A stretch of 64,000 nucleotides of DNA from Tenacibaculum sp. Bg11-29 (GTDB lineage Bacteria > Bacteroidota > Bacteroidia > Flavobacteriales > Flavobacteriaceae), in contig NZ_PJBB01000003.1 of assembly GCF_002836595.1 (NCBI RefSeq), positions 186,001 to 250,000 on the forward strand, in the 5' to 3' direction. How positions within the stretch are numbered: the first letter of the stretch is position 1; each line of letters opens with the position of its first letter. Positions 53,323 through 63,023 of the stretch are shown here, in pieces. The notes under the pieces are model-generated. The model searched no databases, was not told where the DNA came from, and saw only the letters and a program-made list of their open reading frames with translations. The position numbers and the translations under genes were made by a program.

Positions 53323-54558
53323 TTAAATACTATTCTTAGCCTCAATCCACTTACTCATATATTTTGTCGCTTGTAGTGTTTGATGTTGTAATAAACTTCC
53401 AAAAAAATTCTGCTGACGATGTTTAGCTAAGTTTTCTTTGAGTTTTTTTATCTGATTCATAAAAGGCTGTTCTATTTTATTTTTATCATAAATAGTATTG
53501 ATAATTTCTATTCCATTAAATTGAGATTGCTTCCAGAATTCTTCATTAGAATATAATTCAACACTACGTTCTGAAAACTCTTTAAAATTATCTTCAATAA
53601 AACCATTCCAAGATAAATCACCACACATTCCCTCTGCCCCAATAGTTGTTGTAACACTTGGTGTTCCACAAATCATTGCTTCCGTAAGTTTCCCTTTAAT
53701 TCCTGCTCCAAAACGAATAGGAGCTAACACTACTTTTGCGTTTCTCACAACCTCCATTGCATCTTCTGCAAACCCCTTTACAATAAAACCTTCTTTTTTA
53801 TTATGTAGTTGATTTATTTGCTGGGTTGCATAAGCTCCGTAAATATGAATTTCTGCTTTTGGTAGTAGCTTTCTTATTTCTTTCCACAAATAATTTTTAA
53901 GTTGCAAAACAGCATCTACATTTGGTGCATGAAAAAAGTTTCCTATAAATACAAAATGCTTTCTTTCATTAAAAGACTTCCACTCATTAATTACCTCATC
54001 ATTAACCTTATCTAGTAAAAAAGGAAGATGACACAATAGGTTCGCATCTATTTTAAAAACTTCTTTCAATAATTTTATCTCATAAAATGAAATAATTAGA
54101 CTTATATCACAACGCAAAATTGAAGCTATTTCTCGTTTAGCATCACTTGAGTCTAATAATACCTCATCAGAAAAATTTTCTCCTTTTTTTAGTTGCTGAT
54201 GACGTGTTTTTCTTAAAAAATGTAAATCTTCAGTATCTAAAATACGTAATGCTTCTGGACAATTCTCAGCAACTCTCCATCCAAATTGCTCTTCCATCAT
54301 AAAACGATCGAATACTACAATTGACGGATTTAATTCTGTAATAAAATCATCAAAAGAAGCCGAGTTTAATTGAATTGAAGCCTCATTCACTTCTATTTCT
54401 GTTAAATCTACTGCTTTTTCACTCTTTTGTGCTGGTGAAGCAAACGTTACTTTATAATTATTCTTTAAAAACAATTCAATTAATTGTAACATTCTACTTC
54501 CTGCAGCAGAAGAATTTGGCTCTACCCAAACATACCCGATAATTAATAGTTGTTTCAT
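53323..54558 (-). CDS. GT4-like glycosyltransferase
   Basis: 411 residues. N-terminal Rossmann start LLIIGYVWVEPNSSAAGSRMLQLIELF, an acceptor half with LRILDTEDLHFLRKTR, and a donor half with FVFIGNFFHAPNVDAV, GFAEDAMEVV and VLAPIRFGAGIKGKLTEAMICGTPSV, which is the typical GT4 donor-sugar region. It likely acts at the cytoplasmic face in surface-glycan synthesis; substrate unknown. It has a relic paralogue at 51.6 kb on the same strand. Confidence 0.85.
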   Translation of the reverse strand: MKQLLIIGYVWVEPNSSAAGSRMLQLIELFLKNNYKVTFASPAQKSEKAVDLTEIEVNEASIQLNSASFDDFITELNPSIVVFDRFMMEEQFGWRVAENCPEALRILDTEDLHFLRKTRHQQLKKGENFSDEVLLDSSDAKREIASILRCDISLIISFYEIKLLKEVFKIDANLLCHLPFLLDKVNDEVINEWKSFNERKHFVFIGNFFHAPNVDAVLQLKNYLWKEIRKLLPKAEIHIYGAYATQQINQLHNKKEGFIVKGFAEDAMEVVRNAKVVLAPIRFGAGIKGKLTEAMICGTPSVTTTIGAEGMCGDLSWNGFIEDNFKEFSERSVELYSNEEFWKQSQFNGIEIINTIYDKNKIEQPFMNQIKKLKENLAKHRQQNFFGSLLQHQTLQATKYMSKWIEAKNSI

Positions 54559-54565
54559 ATGGTTT

Positions 54566-54573
54566 CAAAGTTA
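54566..54573 (-). promoter_or_regulatory. candidate -7 box for the glycosyltransferase gene
   Basis: Minus-strand TAACTTTG, matching TAnnTTTG, only 7 bases before the start codon at 54558. Confidence 0.35.
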
Positions 54574-54641
54574 AAATAATTAATGCTATTTATTCATATA
54601 AAGTAATCGAAAACATACTTCAGCAAATCAACTTTTATGTG

Positions 54642-54649
54642 TAATTTTG
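54642..54649 (+). promoter_or_regulatory. candidate -7 box for lpdA
   Basis: TAATTTTG, an exact TAnnTTTG match, 83 bases before the lpdA start codon. Confidence 0.4.
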
Positions 54650-54732
54650 CACTTATTATTCTGAAAAACAAAATATAAACTGATAGAAACATAAATTTTA
54701 TCAGATATACATAAATAATAAAAACACGACTT

Positions 54733-56133
54733 ATGAAATACGATTTAATCGTTATTGGTTCTGGTCCAGGTGGATATATTGCTGCCATTAGAGCCGCTCA
54801 ATTAGGATCTAAAGTAGCAATCATCGAAAAATATTCAACTTTAGGTGGTACTTGTTTAAATGTAGGATGTATTCCTTCAAAAGCATTACTAGACTCTTCT
54901 CATCACTATTACGACGCTGTGCATCATTTTGAAGAGCATGGAATTTCTGTAGAAAAACCATCTTTCGATTTTGAAAAAATGGTAGCTCGTAAAGCTAAAG
55001 TTGTAGAAACTACAACTGGTGGAATTAAATATTTAATGGACAAAAACGCAATTACTGTTCATGAGGGTTTAGGTTCTTTTGAAGATGCTACACATGTAAA
55101 GGTTGCTAAAAATGATGGAACTTCAGAAATAATTGAAGGAACAAATATCATTATAGCTACAGGTTCTAAACCATCTACTTTACCTTTTATTTCTTTAGAT
55201 AAAGAACGCGTTATTACTTCTACTGAAGCATTAAAACTAAAAGAAGTTCCTAAACACCTACTAGTAATTGGTGGTGGAGTTATCGGATTAGAATTAGGTT
55301 CTGTTTACAAGCGTTTAGGTGCAGATGTAACAGTTATTGAATATGCTCCGAAAATCACTCCTACCATGGATGCTGATATTTCTAAAGAACTTCAAAAAGT
55401 TTTAAAGAAACAAGGTATGAAGTTTAACACTAGTCATGGTGTAACTTCTGTAGAAAGAAATGGAGACGAAGTAATCGTAAAAGCAACCAACAAAAAAGGT
55501 GTTGAAGTTGAGTTTAAAGGAGATTATTGTTTAGTTGCTGTTGGTCGTAAAGCTTTCACACAAGGTTTAGGTTTAGAAAAAGCAGGTGTAAAACTTACCG
55601 ATAGAGGTATGGTTGATGTAAATGATCATTTACAAACAAGCATTTCTAATATTTATGCAATTGGTGATGTTGTTCGCGGAGCAATGTTAGCACATAAAGC
55701 AGAAGAAGAAGGTGTTGTTGTTGCTGAATTTTTAGCAGGACAAAAACCTCATATTGATTATAACTTAATTCCTGGTATTGTTTACACATGGCCAGAAGTT
55801 GCAGCTGTTGGTAAAACAGAACAAGAGTTAAAAGATGCTGGAATTGAATATAAAGCTGGTAAATTTTCAATGCGTGCTTTAGGTCGTTCTAGAGCAAGTG
55901 GAGATACTGACGGGTTTGTTAAAGTATTAGCTGATAAAAATACTGATGAAGTATTAGGTGTTCATATGGTTGGTGCACGTGTTGCAGATTTAATTATGGA
56001 AGCTGCCGTAGCAATGGAGTTTAGAGCTTCTGCAGAAGATTTAGCAAGAATTTGTCATGGTCACCCAACATATTCTGAAGCTATTAAAGAAGCTGCTAAA
56101 GCTGCTTGGGATGGTAAACCTTTAAATGCTTAA
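54733..56133 (+). CDS. lpdA: dihydrolipoyl dehydrogenase
   Basis: 466 residues. FAD-binding GSGPGGYIAAIRAAQLG, the redox-active pair GGTCLNVGCIPSK (Cys41 and Cys46), NAD-binding VIGGGVIGLELGSVYKRLG, AIGDVVRGAMLAHKAEEEG, and the active-site base in CHGHPTYSEA near the C terminus. This is the E3 component of pyruvate, 2-oxoglutarate and branched-chain dehydrogenase complexes, oxidising dihydrolipoamide with NAD+. It is not next to other complex subunits here and appears monocistronic. Confidence 0.97.
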   Translation: MKYDLIVIGSGPGGYIAAIRAAQLGSKVAIIEKYSTLGGTCLNVGCIPSKALLDSSHHYYDAVHHFEEHGISVEKPSFDFEKMVARKAKVVETTTGGIKYLMDKNAITVHEGLGSFEDATHVKVAKNDGTSEIIEGTNIIIATGSKPSTLPFISLDKERVITSTEALKLKEVPKHLLVIGGGVIGLELGSVYKRLGADVTVIEYAPKITPTMDADISKELQKVLKKQGMKFNTSHGVTSVERNGDEVIVKATNKKGVEVEFKGDYCLVAVGRKAFTQGLGLEKAGVKLTDRGMVDVNDHLQTSISNIYAIGDVVRGAMLAHKAEEEGVVVAEFLAGQKPHIDYNLIPGIVYTWPEVAAVGKTEQELKDAGIEYKAGKFSMRALGRSRASGDTDGFVKVLADKNTDEVLGVHMVGARVADLIMEAAVAMEFRASAEDLARICHGHPTYSEAIKEAAKAAWDGKPLNA

Positions 56134-56155
56134 TACAAAATATTAAATATACTTT

Positions 56156-56190
56156 AAAAAGCAATCTCGTCTGAGATTGCTTTTTTTTGT
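56156..56190 (+). terminator. terminator after lpdA
   Basis: AAAAGCAATCTC / GAGATTGCTTTT hairpin with a 4-base loop and eight T. Confidence 0.85.
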
Positions 56191-56233
56191 TACCCCTAAT
56201 TTTCTTTAGAAAATCTCGTTAAGTATAAAAACA

Positions 56234-56268
56234 AAAAAGCCTTGAAGAAACTCAAGGCTTTTTTTATA
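56234..56268 (-). terminator. terminator after fabD
   Basis: AAAAAAGCCTTGA / TCAAGGCTTTTTT hairpin, 13 bases beyond the fabD stop on the minus strand. It forms a back-to-back pair with the lpdA terminator. Confidence 0.85.
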
Positions 56269-56280
56269 TAATTAAATATA

Positions 56281-57168
56281 CTATTCAGTTAACGTTGCTC
56301 CGCTTGCAGTAACGCTTCTATCAATTTTACGCATTAATCCTTGTAATACTTTACCAGGACCAACTTCAATAAATTCAGTACCCCCATCAGCAATCATCGC
56401 CTGAACACATTGCGTCCATTTTACTGGTGCTGTTAATTGTAGCATTAAATTTTCTTTAATCTCGGCAGGATTCGTTACAGCTTTTGCTACTACATTTTGA
56501 TACACAGGACAAGTTGGCTCATTAAATGTAGTTTCTTCAATAGCTTTTGCTAATTCTTCACGAGCAGGTTCCATCATTGGTGAATGAAATGCTCCACCAA
56601 CAGGTAAAACTAAGGCTCTTCTTGCTCCTTTTTCAGTTAAAACTTCACAAGCCTTTTCTATCGCTTCAACTTCTCCTGAAATTACTAACTGACCAGGACA
56701 ATTATAATTTGCAGCAACTACAACCCCATCAATTTCAGCACAAACATCTTCAACTACCTTATCATCTAAACCTAAAACAGCCGCCATTGTTGAAGGCTTA
56801 ATTTCACATGCTTTTTGCATAGCCAACGCTCTTTTCGAAACCAAGGTTAATCCGTCTTCAAAAGATAATACTCCGTTTACAACCAAAGCTGATAATTCTC
56901 CTAACGAGTGCCCCGCAACCATTTCTGGTTTAAAATCATCTCCTAACACTTTTGCTAAAATTACTGAATGTAAAAATATTGCTGGCTGTGTTACTTTTGT
57001 TTGTTTTAACTCTTCAGGAGTACCCTCGAACATAACATCAGTAATACTAAAACCTAATATATCGTTAGCTTTTTCAAAAAGTTCTTGAGCTAATGGAGAG
57101 TTTTCATATAAATCTAATCCCATACCTGTAAATTGCGCTCCTTGACCTGGAAAAATATATGCTTTCAT
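56281..57168 (-). CDS. fabD: malonyl-CoA:ACP transacylase FabD
   Basis: 295 residues from the ATG at 57168, which gives the standard start MKAYIFPGQGAQFTGMG; the frame to 57225 adds an atypical leader. The nucleophile is Ser88 in GHSLGELSAL, the catalytic His is in GGAFHSPMMEPA, and GPGKVLQGLMRKI closes the domain. It loads malonyl groups on acyl carrier protein for fatty-acid synthesis in the cytosol. It is not clustered with other fab genes here. Confidence 0.96.
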   Translation of the reverse strand: MKAYIFPGQGAQFTGMGLDLYENSPLAQELFEKANDILGFSITDVMFEGTPEELKQTKVTQPAIFLHSVILAKVLGDDFKPEMVAGHSLGELSALVVNGVLSFEDGLTLVSKRALAMQKACEIKPSTMAAVLGLDDKVVEDVCAEIDGVVVAANYNCPGQLVISGEVEAIEKACEVLTEKGARRALVLPVGGAFHSPMMEPAREELAKAIEETTFNEPTCPVYQNVVAKAVTNPAEIKENLMLQLTAPVKWTQCVQAMIADGGTEFIEVGPGKVLQGLMRKIDRSVTASGATLTE

Positions 57169-57196
57169 TTTGTTTCGTTGTTTGTTTATTATAGTG

Positions 57197-57204
57197 CAAA
57201 AATA
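57197..57204 (-). promoter_or_regulatory. candidate -7 box for fabD
   Basis: Minus-strand TATTTTTG, an exact TAnnTTTG match, 28 bases before the ATG at 57168. It also supports the shorter fabD start. Confidence 0.45.
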
Positions 57205-57324
57205 ATCATTTTTATTTGTAGCCATTTCTTTCTTTTAATTATAAATTATTTAGGTGTTTTTTAGTGTCATTTTTATTAGTGAAAAACTATTTTATTAAGA
57301 AAAAAAAAACACTATTTTCGTTTC

Positions 57325-58020
57325 ATGACAGCACAACAAAATTCACAAGCACAACTTATTTATTTAATTTTAGCTGCTTTATTTATTGCCTCTTTGGTAA
57401 CTTCTAATTTAATATTTCAGAAGTTTTTTTACTGGGAACCTTTTAACTTATATCGTTTTGAAATTTCAGTTGGTATTTTACCATATCCTATTACTTTTTT
57501 AATTACGGATATTTTATCTGAGGTTTACGGAAAAAAGAAAGCAAATCAAGTCGTTATTGCAGGAATTTTTGCATCTTTTTTTTCGATGTTAATTATTATT
57601 GTTGCTGACTATGCTCCTGCTTTAAACAATTCACCAATAGATAACACTACTTTTTCTAAAGTATTTGGGTTATCTCCGTTGGCAGTTTTAGCATCTATGC
57701 TAGCTTATTTATTTGCACAATTTATTGATATTCGTATTTTCCATTTTTGGAAACACTTAACTAAAGGGAAACACTTATGGCTACGTAATAATTTTTCTAC
57801 TTTTTTCTCTCAATTTATAGATACTTTTACTGTCTTATTTTTATTGTGTTCTTTTAAAATACTTCCTTGGAATATTTTTACGGGTTTATTAATTAGTGGT
57901 TTTTTATTCAAAATAATAGTAGCCGCTTTTGATACCCCTATTCTATATCTTATTGTATTTTTGTTTAGAAAAAAATTCAACTTAAAAGTTGGTGAAGAAA
58001 TACCAACTTTTAATTCTTAA
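57325..58020 (+). CDS. yhhQ: queuosine precursor transporter (YhhQ/VUT family)
   Basis: 231 residues, six membrane segments. LYRFEISVGILPYPITFLITDILSEVYGKKKAN and the later LRNNFSTFFSQFIDTF are hallmarks of YhhQ/VUT proteins, which import queuosine precursors such as preQ0 or preQ1. The gene is followed 8 bases later by the MscS-type channel gene, which may share its transcript. No queuosine-synthesis gene is in the window. Confidence 0.92.
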   Translation: MTAQQNSQAQLIYLILAALFIASLVTSNLIFQKFFYWEPFNLYRFEISVGILPYPITFLITDILSEVYGKKKANQVVIAGIFASFFSMLIIIVADYAPALNNSPIDNTTFSKVFGLSPLAVLASMLAYLFAQFIDIRIFHFWKHLTKGKHLWLRNNFSTFFSQFIDTFTVLFLLCSFKILPWNIFTGLLISGFLFKIIVAAFDTPILYLIVFLFRKKFNLKVGEEIPTFNS

Positions 58021-58028
58021 ATAAAATT

Positions 58029-59279
58029 ATGTCAAGTAAGTTTTTCTATCATATATTCAAAAATCAATTTTCTGCTTCAGAGCAAGTCGCAATTTATTTT
58101 AATTTAATTGTAAACTTATTTATCCTTGCTATTTTAGGGTATGTATTTTTTAAAATATTTCGTTATTTTGGAAGTCAGTTTGTAAAAAAAGTAGCTGCAA
58201 AAACAAAAACAAATTTTGATGACTTATTAATTAAAAATCGTGTGTTTTTAAATATTTCAAGAATTCTTCTTTTTGTTATTCTTTACGGGCTTTTATCATT
58301 TCTTTTAACAGATTTCCCTGAACTATTAAAATATGCTGAACGTGTTATTAATGTTGCTATTGTATATTCTATAATCTGGTTTATTAGAAGTATTTTATTA
58401 ACAGTAAAAGATTCTTTAAGAAACTTAACTGCTTTTAAAGACAAACCTCTTGAAAGCTACGTTCAAACTTTTATGATGATCTTATGGATTATTAGCTTCA
58501 TAATATCTTTTTCTATTATTACAGGAAAACCACTTATTCGTTTTTTAACAGCTTTAGGTGCTTTTTCTGCCGTATTACTACTTATTTTTAAAGACACAAT
58601 TTTGGGTTTTGTAGCCAGTATACAAATCTCTGTAAACGATACAGTACGTTTGAATGATTGGATTACGATGGATAAATACAATGCTGACGGAAATGTAACT
58701 GCAATTAATTTAGCATCAGTAATCGTAAAAAACTTTGACAATACAGTAACTAGCATACCTACATATTCATTAATTTCTGATTCTTTTAAAAATTGGAGAG
58801 CTATGGATAATTCTGGTGGTCGTAGAATAAAACGATCTATCTTAATTAAAATAAATAGTATTGATTTTTTAACGGATAAAGATGTTGAGCATTACAAAAA
58901 AATAGCATTACTAACGGACTATGTTACGAATGCATACAACGATGTTACAAAATATAATACAGCACACAATATTGACAAATCTTTATTAATAAATGGTAGA
59001 AACCTAACCAATTTTGGTATGTTTAGAAAATATTTAGATGAATATTTAAAACAACATCCAAAAATAAATCAGGAGTTACTTTTTATGTCTCGTCAACTAC
59101 AACCAACAGCAAACGGAATTCCATTAGAAGTGTATGCTTTTTGCAAAAACAAATCTTGGGCTGTATACGAGAGAGACATGGCTGATATTTTTGACCATAT
59201 TTTAGCTAGTATAAAATACTTTAACTTAGAGGTATTCGAAAATCCATCGGGAACTGATATTTTAACTATTAAAAAGTAA
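58029..59279 (+). CDS. mechanosensitive channel, YbdG/MscM-like
   Basis: 416 residues. About five membrane segments (19-42, 70-92, 100-122, 143-165, 172-192), then the MscS pore and cytoplasmic beta domain with DTVRLNDWITMDKYNADGNV and VTSIPTYSLISDSFKNWRAM, and SGGRRIKRSILIKINSIDFL. This last motif is typical of the YbdG miniconductance branch of the MscS superfamily. It should release solutes on membrane stretch or osmotic down-shock. Confidence 0.92.
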   Translation: MSSKFFYHIFKNQFSASEQVAIYFNLIVNLFILAILGYVFFKIFRYFGSQFVKKVAAKTKTNFDDLLIKNRVFLNISRILLFVILYGLLSFLLTDFPELLKYAERVINVAIVYSIIWFIRSILLTVKDSLRNLTAFKDKPLESYVQTFMMILWIISFIISFSIITGKPLIRFLTALGAFSAVLLLIFKDTILGFVASIQISVNDTVRLNDWITMDKYNADGNVTAINLASVIVKNFDNTVTSIPTYSLISDSFKNWRAMDNSGGRRIKRSILIKINSIDFLTDKDVEHYKKIALLTDYVTNAYNDVTKYNTAHNIDKSLLINGRNLTNFGMFRKYLDEYLKQHPKINQELLFMSRQLQPTANGIPLEVYAFCKNKSWAVYERDMADIFDHILASIKYFNLEVFENPSGTDILTIKK

Positions 59280-59282
59280 GCG

Positions 59283-60365
59283 TTGATAACTAAAAGATCT
59301 ACTTCGTTATGGCAATTAGCTATTCAGAAATTTAAGCAAAGTAAAACAGGAATGCTTAGTTTTTTGTTTATCGTTTCTTGTGGATTAATTGCTGTTTTTT
59401 GTTATACAATTGCTCCTGACAATAGTAATTCTGCCAATCAAATGCATTTAGAAATACACTCTAAATCTCCAGGTTTTTCTGTAATGATGCTCAGTATTCC
59501 TTCTATATCTAAAAAAGAACAATCTTGGTTTTCAGTTTTTATGGATGGGAAACAAAATTCACCAACCGAAATTCCAATAAAATCTTATAAGTTAACTGAT
59601 AGTCAATTAGAAGTTTTAAAGTATTCAGACGGATTAGCTAAAACCTATCCGCTGTCATTATTTAAAAATCAACCTAAAGAATATATTCAACAAAAAACAT
59701 TTTGGTTTGGAACCGATAAATATGGACGTGATTTATTAAGTAGACTATTAATAGGTGCAAGAATTTCATTTTTTATCGGGTTTATTGCTGTTTTCATTTC
59801 TCTTCTAGTCGGAATTCCTATCGGAGCAATTGCAGGTTATTTTGGCGGAAAAATTGATAATTTTATTATGTGGATTATCAATATCACATGGTCTATTCCT
59901 ACTCTATTATTAGTAATCGCCATCACTTTAGCTTTAGGAAAAGGTTTTTGGCAAGTATTTATTGCCGTTGGATTAACGATGTGGGTTGAAGTTGCGCGTG
60001 TAGTACGCGGGCAAGTAATTACAACCAAACAACAACAATATGTTGAAGCTGCAAAAGCTTTAGGTTTTTCTGATTTTAGAATAATTTTTAAACATATACT
60101 ACCAAACATTTTAGCACCAATAATTGTAATATCAGCAGCAAATTTTGCCGCAGCAATTTTAATTGAAAGTGGTTTAAGCTTTTTAGGTATTGGTGCACAA
60201 CCTCCCACTCCGTCATGGGGCGCAATGATTAAAAACCATTATAACTACATCATTTTAGGCAAACCCTTTTTAGCATTAATTCCTGGGCTAGCAATTATGA
60301 GTTTAGTAATGGCCTTTATGCTTATTGGAAATACACTTAGAGATGCTCTAGATGTAAAATCCTAG
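59283..60365 (+). CDS. ABC transporter permease, OppC/DppC type
   Basis: 360 residues with a TTG start 3 bases after the channel gene. TM1 at 22-44 is followed by a large periplasmic insert (45-140) longer than usual, then FGTDKYGRDLLSRLLIGARISF, five further membrane segments and the EAA loop VEAAKALGFSDFRIIFKHILPN, all typical of DppC/OppC. In most loci it pairs with OppB, two ATPases and a binding protein; none is in the window, so its partners must be encoded elsewhere. Confidence 0.9.
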   Translation: MITKRSTSLWQLAIQKFKQSKTGMLSFLFIVSCGLIAVFCYTIAPDNSNSANQMHLEIHSKSPGFSVMMLSIPSISKKEQSWFSVFMDGKQNSPTEIPIKSYKLTDSQLEVLKYSDGLAKTYPLSLFKNQPKEYIQQKTFWFGTDKYGRDLLSRLLIGARISFFIGFIAVFISLLVGIPIGAIAGYFGGKIDNFIMWIINITWSIPTLLLVIAITLALGKGFWQVFIAVGLTMWVEVARVVRGQVITTKQQQYVEAAKALGFSDFRIIFKHILPNILAPIIVISAANFAAAILIESGLSFLGIGAQPPTPSWGAMIKNHYNYIILGKPFLALIPGLAIMSLVMAFMLIGNTLRDALDVKS

Positions 60366-60521
60366 AGAACAATATTTTTAATTAATTAAAAAACACAGAT
60401 AATTCTTGAGAAATTTAAAATATTATCAACTGCTTTTCTCCATTTCTTAGCTATTTCAAAAGACACTTTGAAAACTTTTAAATATAAGTTATTTTTATTA
60501 ACTCTAAATAAAAATAATACA

Positions 60522-60529
60522 TACTTTTG
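60522..60529 (+). promoter_or_regulatory. candidate -7 box for the TonB receptor gene
   Basis: TACTTTTG matches TAnnTTTG and ends 17 bases before the ATG at 60547. The context ATACTTTTGC also occurs at the Pel-like operon promoter. No Fur-box-like dyad was convincing nearby. Confidence 0.5.
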
Positions 60530-60546
60530 CGCCCAAAATAATCTAA

Positions 60547-62937
60547 ATGAAACTATATAAAATTATATTTTTGGCACTTTTCACAGTATTCAGTGCTTAT
60601 TCACAAAATGTCTTAACAGGAACAATTAAAGATACACATGGAGACGCAATTGTAGGTAGCTCTATCTTTATAAAAAAAGACGCTAAAGGAACAACTACAG
60701 GTCTTGATGGAAAATACGAACTTAAAAATTTAAAAAAAGACAGCTATTTAATTACTTTCCAATCTCTAGGGTATAAAACACAAGTTAAAGAACTAAATAT
60801 CACTACTAATATTACTACTTTAAACATAGTTTTAGAAGAAGATAAAAGTATCTTAGATGAAATCGTTGTTTCAGCAGGAAGAACTTCAGAAAAAATTTCA
60901 GAAATACCTGCTTCTATAACAATTGTAGGAACAAGAGAATTAGAAAAACTAGGAACAACAACTACGAATATTAATGATATTTTAGAATTTTCTGTTCCTG
61001 GTTTGGCTTCTAGCACAGGAACTTATTCTAACTGGGGACAAACACTTCGTGGTAGACAATTATTAGTAATGGTAGACGGTATACCGCAATCTACTCCTCT
61101 ACGAAATGCTAAAGTGGGTTTAAAATCTTTAAATCCAAATGATATTTCTAGAATTGAAGTTATAAAAGGAGCTACTGCTATTTATGGTAATGGTGGAGAT
61201 GGTGGTATTGTAAACTACATTACTAAAAAACCAAATAAATATAAAAAAATAAGTGGTAGAACTAACTTATGGCAAACAGCAAACTTAAAAAGAGTTAAAG
61301 ATGCTTTAGGCTGGGGAGTATACCAATCTTTCTCAGGTGTTCTTAATGATTTTTCATACTATGCTTCTGGAAGTTTTGAACAAACCGGTAATAAATATGA
61401 TGCAAATGGCGAAGTACTACTTCCAACATATGGCTTAGATAACACAAAAATATTTAGTGGTTTATTAAAGTTAGGATACCAACTTAATGTCGATCAAAAA
61501 TTAAGTTTAATGGTGAATCGTTATCAAACTCGTCAAAGTTCTCCTTTTGTTCCTACATTAGGTTCAATATCTGTAACAAATGAAGCAGGAGATTACGAAA
61601 TCACACCAGGAACAGGTATATCACCAACTGCAGCAAACCCTTTATTAGGAAGTGCTACTGGAGTAACTACTACAAATGCTCAATTAAAATACGAATTATC
61701 TGATATTTTTAATGGTACAACAAGTTTAGATACTGATTTATTTTATCAGAAAAGTAAAAATATATTTTTCTATTCTGATAAATTTGTTGAAGGTGGACAA
61801 TCTGTCGTAAATTCAGAAAAAATGGGACTTAGACCAAATTTCCATACTGTTTTAAACATCAATTCTCCAGTAAACATGTCTTTTACTTATGGTATTGATA
61901 TTTTAAAAGATAAAACTAACCAAGGGTTATTAGATGGACGTTTATGGGTTCCTAATTTAGATTTATTTAGCTATGCGCCATATTTACAAGCTAAATTTAA
62001 ATACAACCAAGATTGGGTTTTTAAAGCAGGCGTACGTTACGATGCTATGAACCTTAAAATTGAAGATTTTACTACATTACCTTACTCATCTAAGTCTGAC
62101 AATAATTTTACAGACCCTATAAATGTTATTGGTGGTAGTTTAGATTTTAAAAATACATCAATAAACTTAGGACTTAGATATATTAAAAATGATGAATTTA
62201 TACCTTATGTAAGTTATTCTCAAGGGTTTTCTTTACCTGACTTAGGTAGAACACTAAGAACAGCAAAAGCTGATAATGTAAATCATTTAGATATTAACGC
62301 TATTAAAACAAACAATTACGAATTTGGATTTTTATCAAAATTTAAACATGTACGTTTCGAAGCTGTTGGTTTTTACAGTACTTCAAACTTCGGCTTAGGA
62401 CTTGTTTTTAACGATGATATTAATAGGTTTGAACAATCTAAAAATCCACAAAAAATATATGGAGCTGAAGTATCTACTGATTTCACTTTTTTAGAAGATA
62501 AATTACAGTTTGGTGGTTCGTATTCTTTTGTTGAAGGATTAAAACATACTCCTGGAAATCCAAATGACTTAAGCTACATTGGTGGAGATGTTGTTTCTCC
62601 CCCTAAAACGACAGCCTATATTAATATTCAACCAATAAAAAACTTAACATCATCACTACGCTTAATCTATACAGGTAATCGTAATCGATTTAACCCAAAA
62701 GAAAAAGCTGGAGTATATTCTTATAGCTATAGAGAAGTACCTGTAAAAGGATACACAATGCTTAATTTTTCAAGTACATATGCTATAAAACCTAATGTAA
62801 AATTATCAGTTGCGGTAAACAACTTATTAAATGAATTCTTTTTACCTGCAAGAGCTCAATGGGCAGCCCCATTAAGAAGTCAAACTACCGCAGGTGAAGG
62901 AATAAATGCTAAATTAGGAGTGGTTTATGAATTTTAA
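60547..62937 (+). CDS. TonB-dependent siderophore-type receptor
   Basis: 796 residues. Signal peptide (to about 19, FSAYSQ), a CarboxypepD_reg-like domain (20-105, GTIKDTHGDAIVGSSIFIKK), a plug domain (about 118-230: VVSAGRTSEKISEIPASITI, TLRGRQLLVMVDGIP, VIKGATAIYGNGGDGGIVN), and a 22-strand barrel ending in the outer-membrane sorting pattern VVYEF. It should import an iron chelate or similar ligand through the outer membrane with TonB energy. A PepSY-type membrane protein follows, as in siderophore-reduction loci. A terminator separates the two. Confidence 0.92.
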   Translation: MKLYKIIFLALFTVFSAYSQNVLTGTIKDTHGDAIVGSSIFIKKDAKGTTTGLDGKYELKNLKKDSYLITFQSLGYKTQVKELNITTNITTLNIVLEEDKSILDEIVVSAGRTSEKISEIPASITIVGTRELEKLGTTTTNINDILEFSVPGLASSTGTYSNWGQTLRGRQLLVMVDGIPQSTPLRNAKVGLKSLNPNDISRIEVIKGATAIYGNGGDGGIVNYITKKPNKYKKISGRTNLWQTANLKRVKDALGWGVYQSFSGVLNDFSYYASGSFEQTGNKYDANGEVLLPTYGLDNTKIFSGLLKLGYQLNVDQKLSLMVNRYQTRQSSPFVPTLGSISVTNEAGDYEITPGTGISPTAANPLLGSATGVTTTNAQLKYELSDIFNGTTSLDTDLFYQKSKNIFFYSDKFVEGGQSVVNSEKMGLRPNFHTVLNINSPVNMSFTYGIDILKDKTNQGLLDGRLWVPNLDLFSYAPYLQAKFKYNQDWVFKAGVRYDAMNLKIEDFTTLPYSSKSDNNFTDPINVIGGSLDFKNTSINLGLRYIKNDEFIPYVSYSQGFSLPDLGRTLRTAKADNVNHLDINAIKTNNYEFGFLSKFKHVRFEAVGFYSTSNFGLGLVFNDDINRFEQSKNPQKIYGAEVSTDFTFLEDKLQFGGSYSFVEGLKHTPGNPNDLSYIGGDVVSPPKTTAYINIQPIKNLTSSLRLIYTGNRNRFNPKEKAGVYSYSYREVPVKGYTMLNFSSTYAIKPNVKLSVAVNNLLNEFFLPARAQWAAPLRSQTTAGEGINAKLGVVYEF

Positions 62938-62973
62938 AACCTATCTATTCAAATAAATAATAAATTTATCACA

Positions 62974-63007
62974 AAAAAAAGCGAATGACAATCATTCGCT
63001 TTTTTTA
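62974..63007 (+). terminator. terminator after the TonB receptor gene
   Basis: AAAAAAAGCGAATGA / TCATTCGCTTTTTTT hairpin with a 3-base loop and T run, between the receptor stop (62937) and the next ATG (63024). Confidence 0.85.
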
Positions 63008-63023
63008 ACGAGTAACGTAGCAA

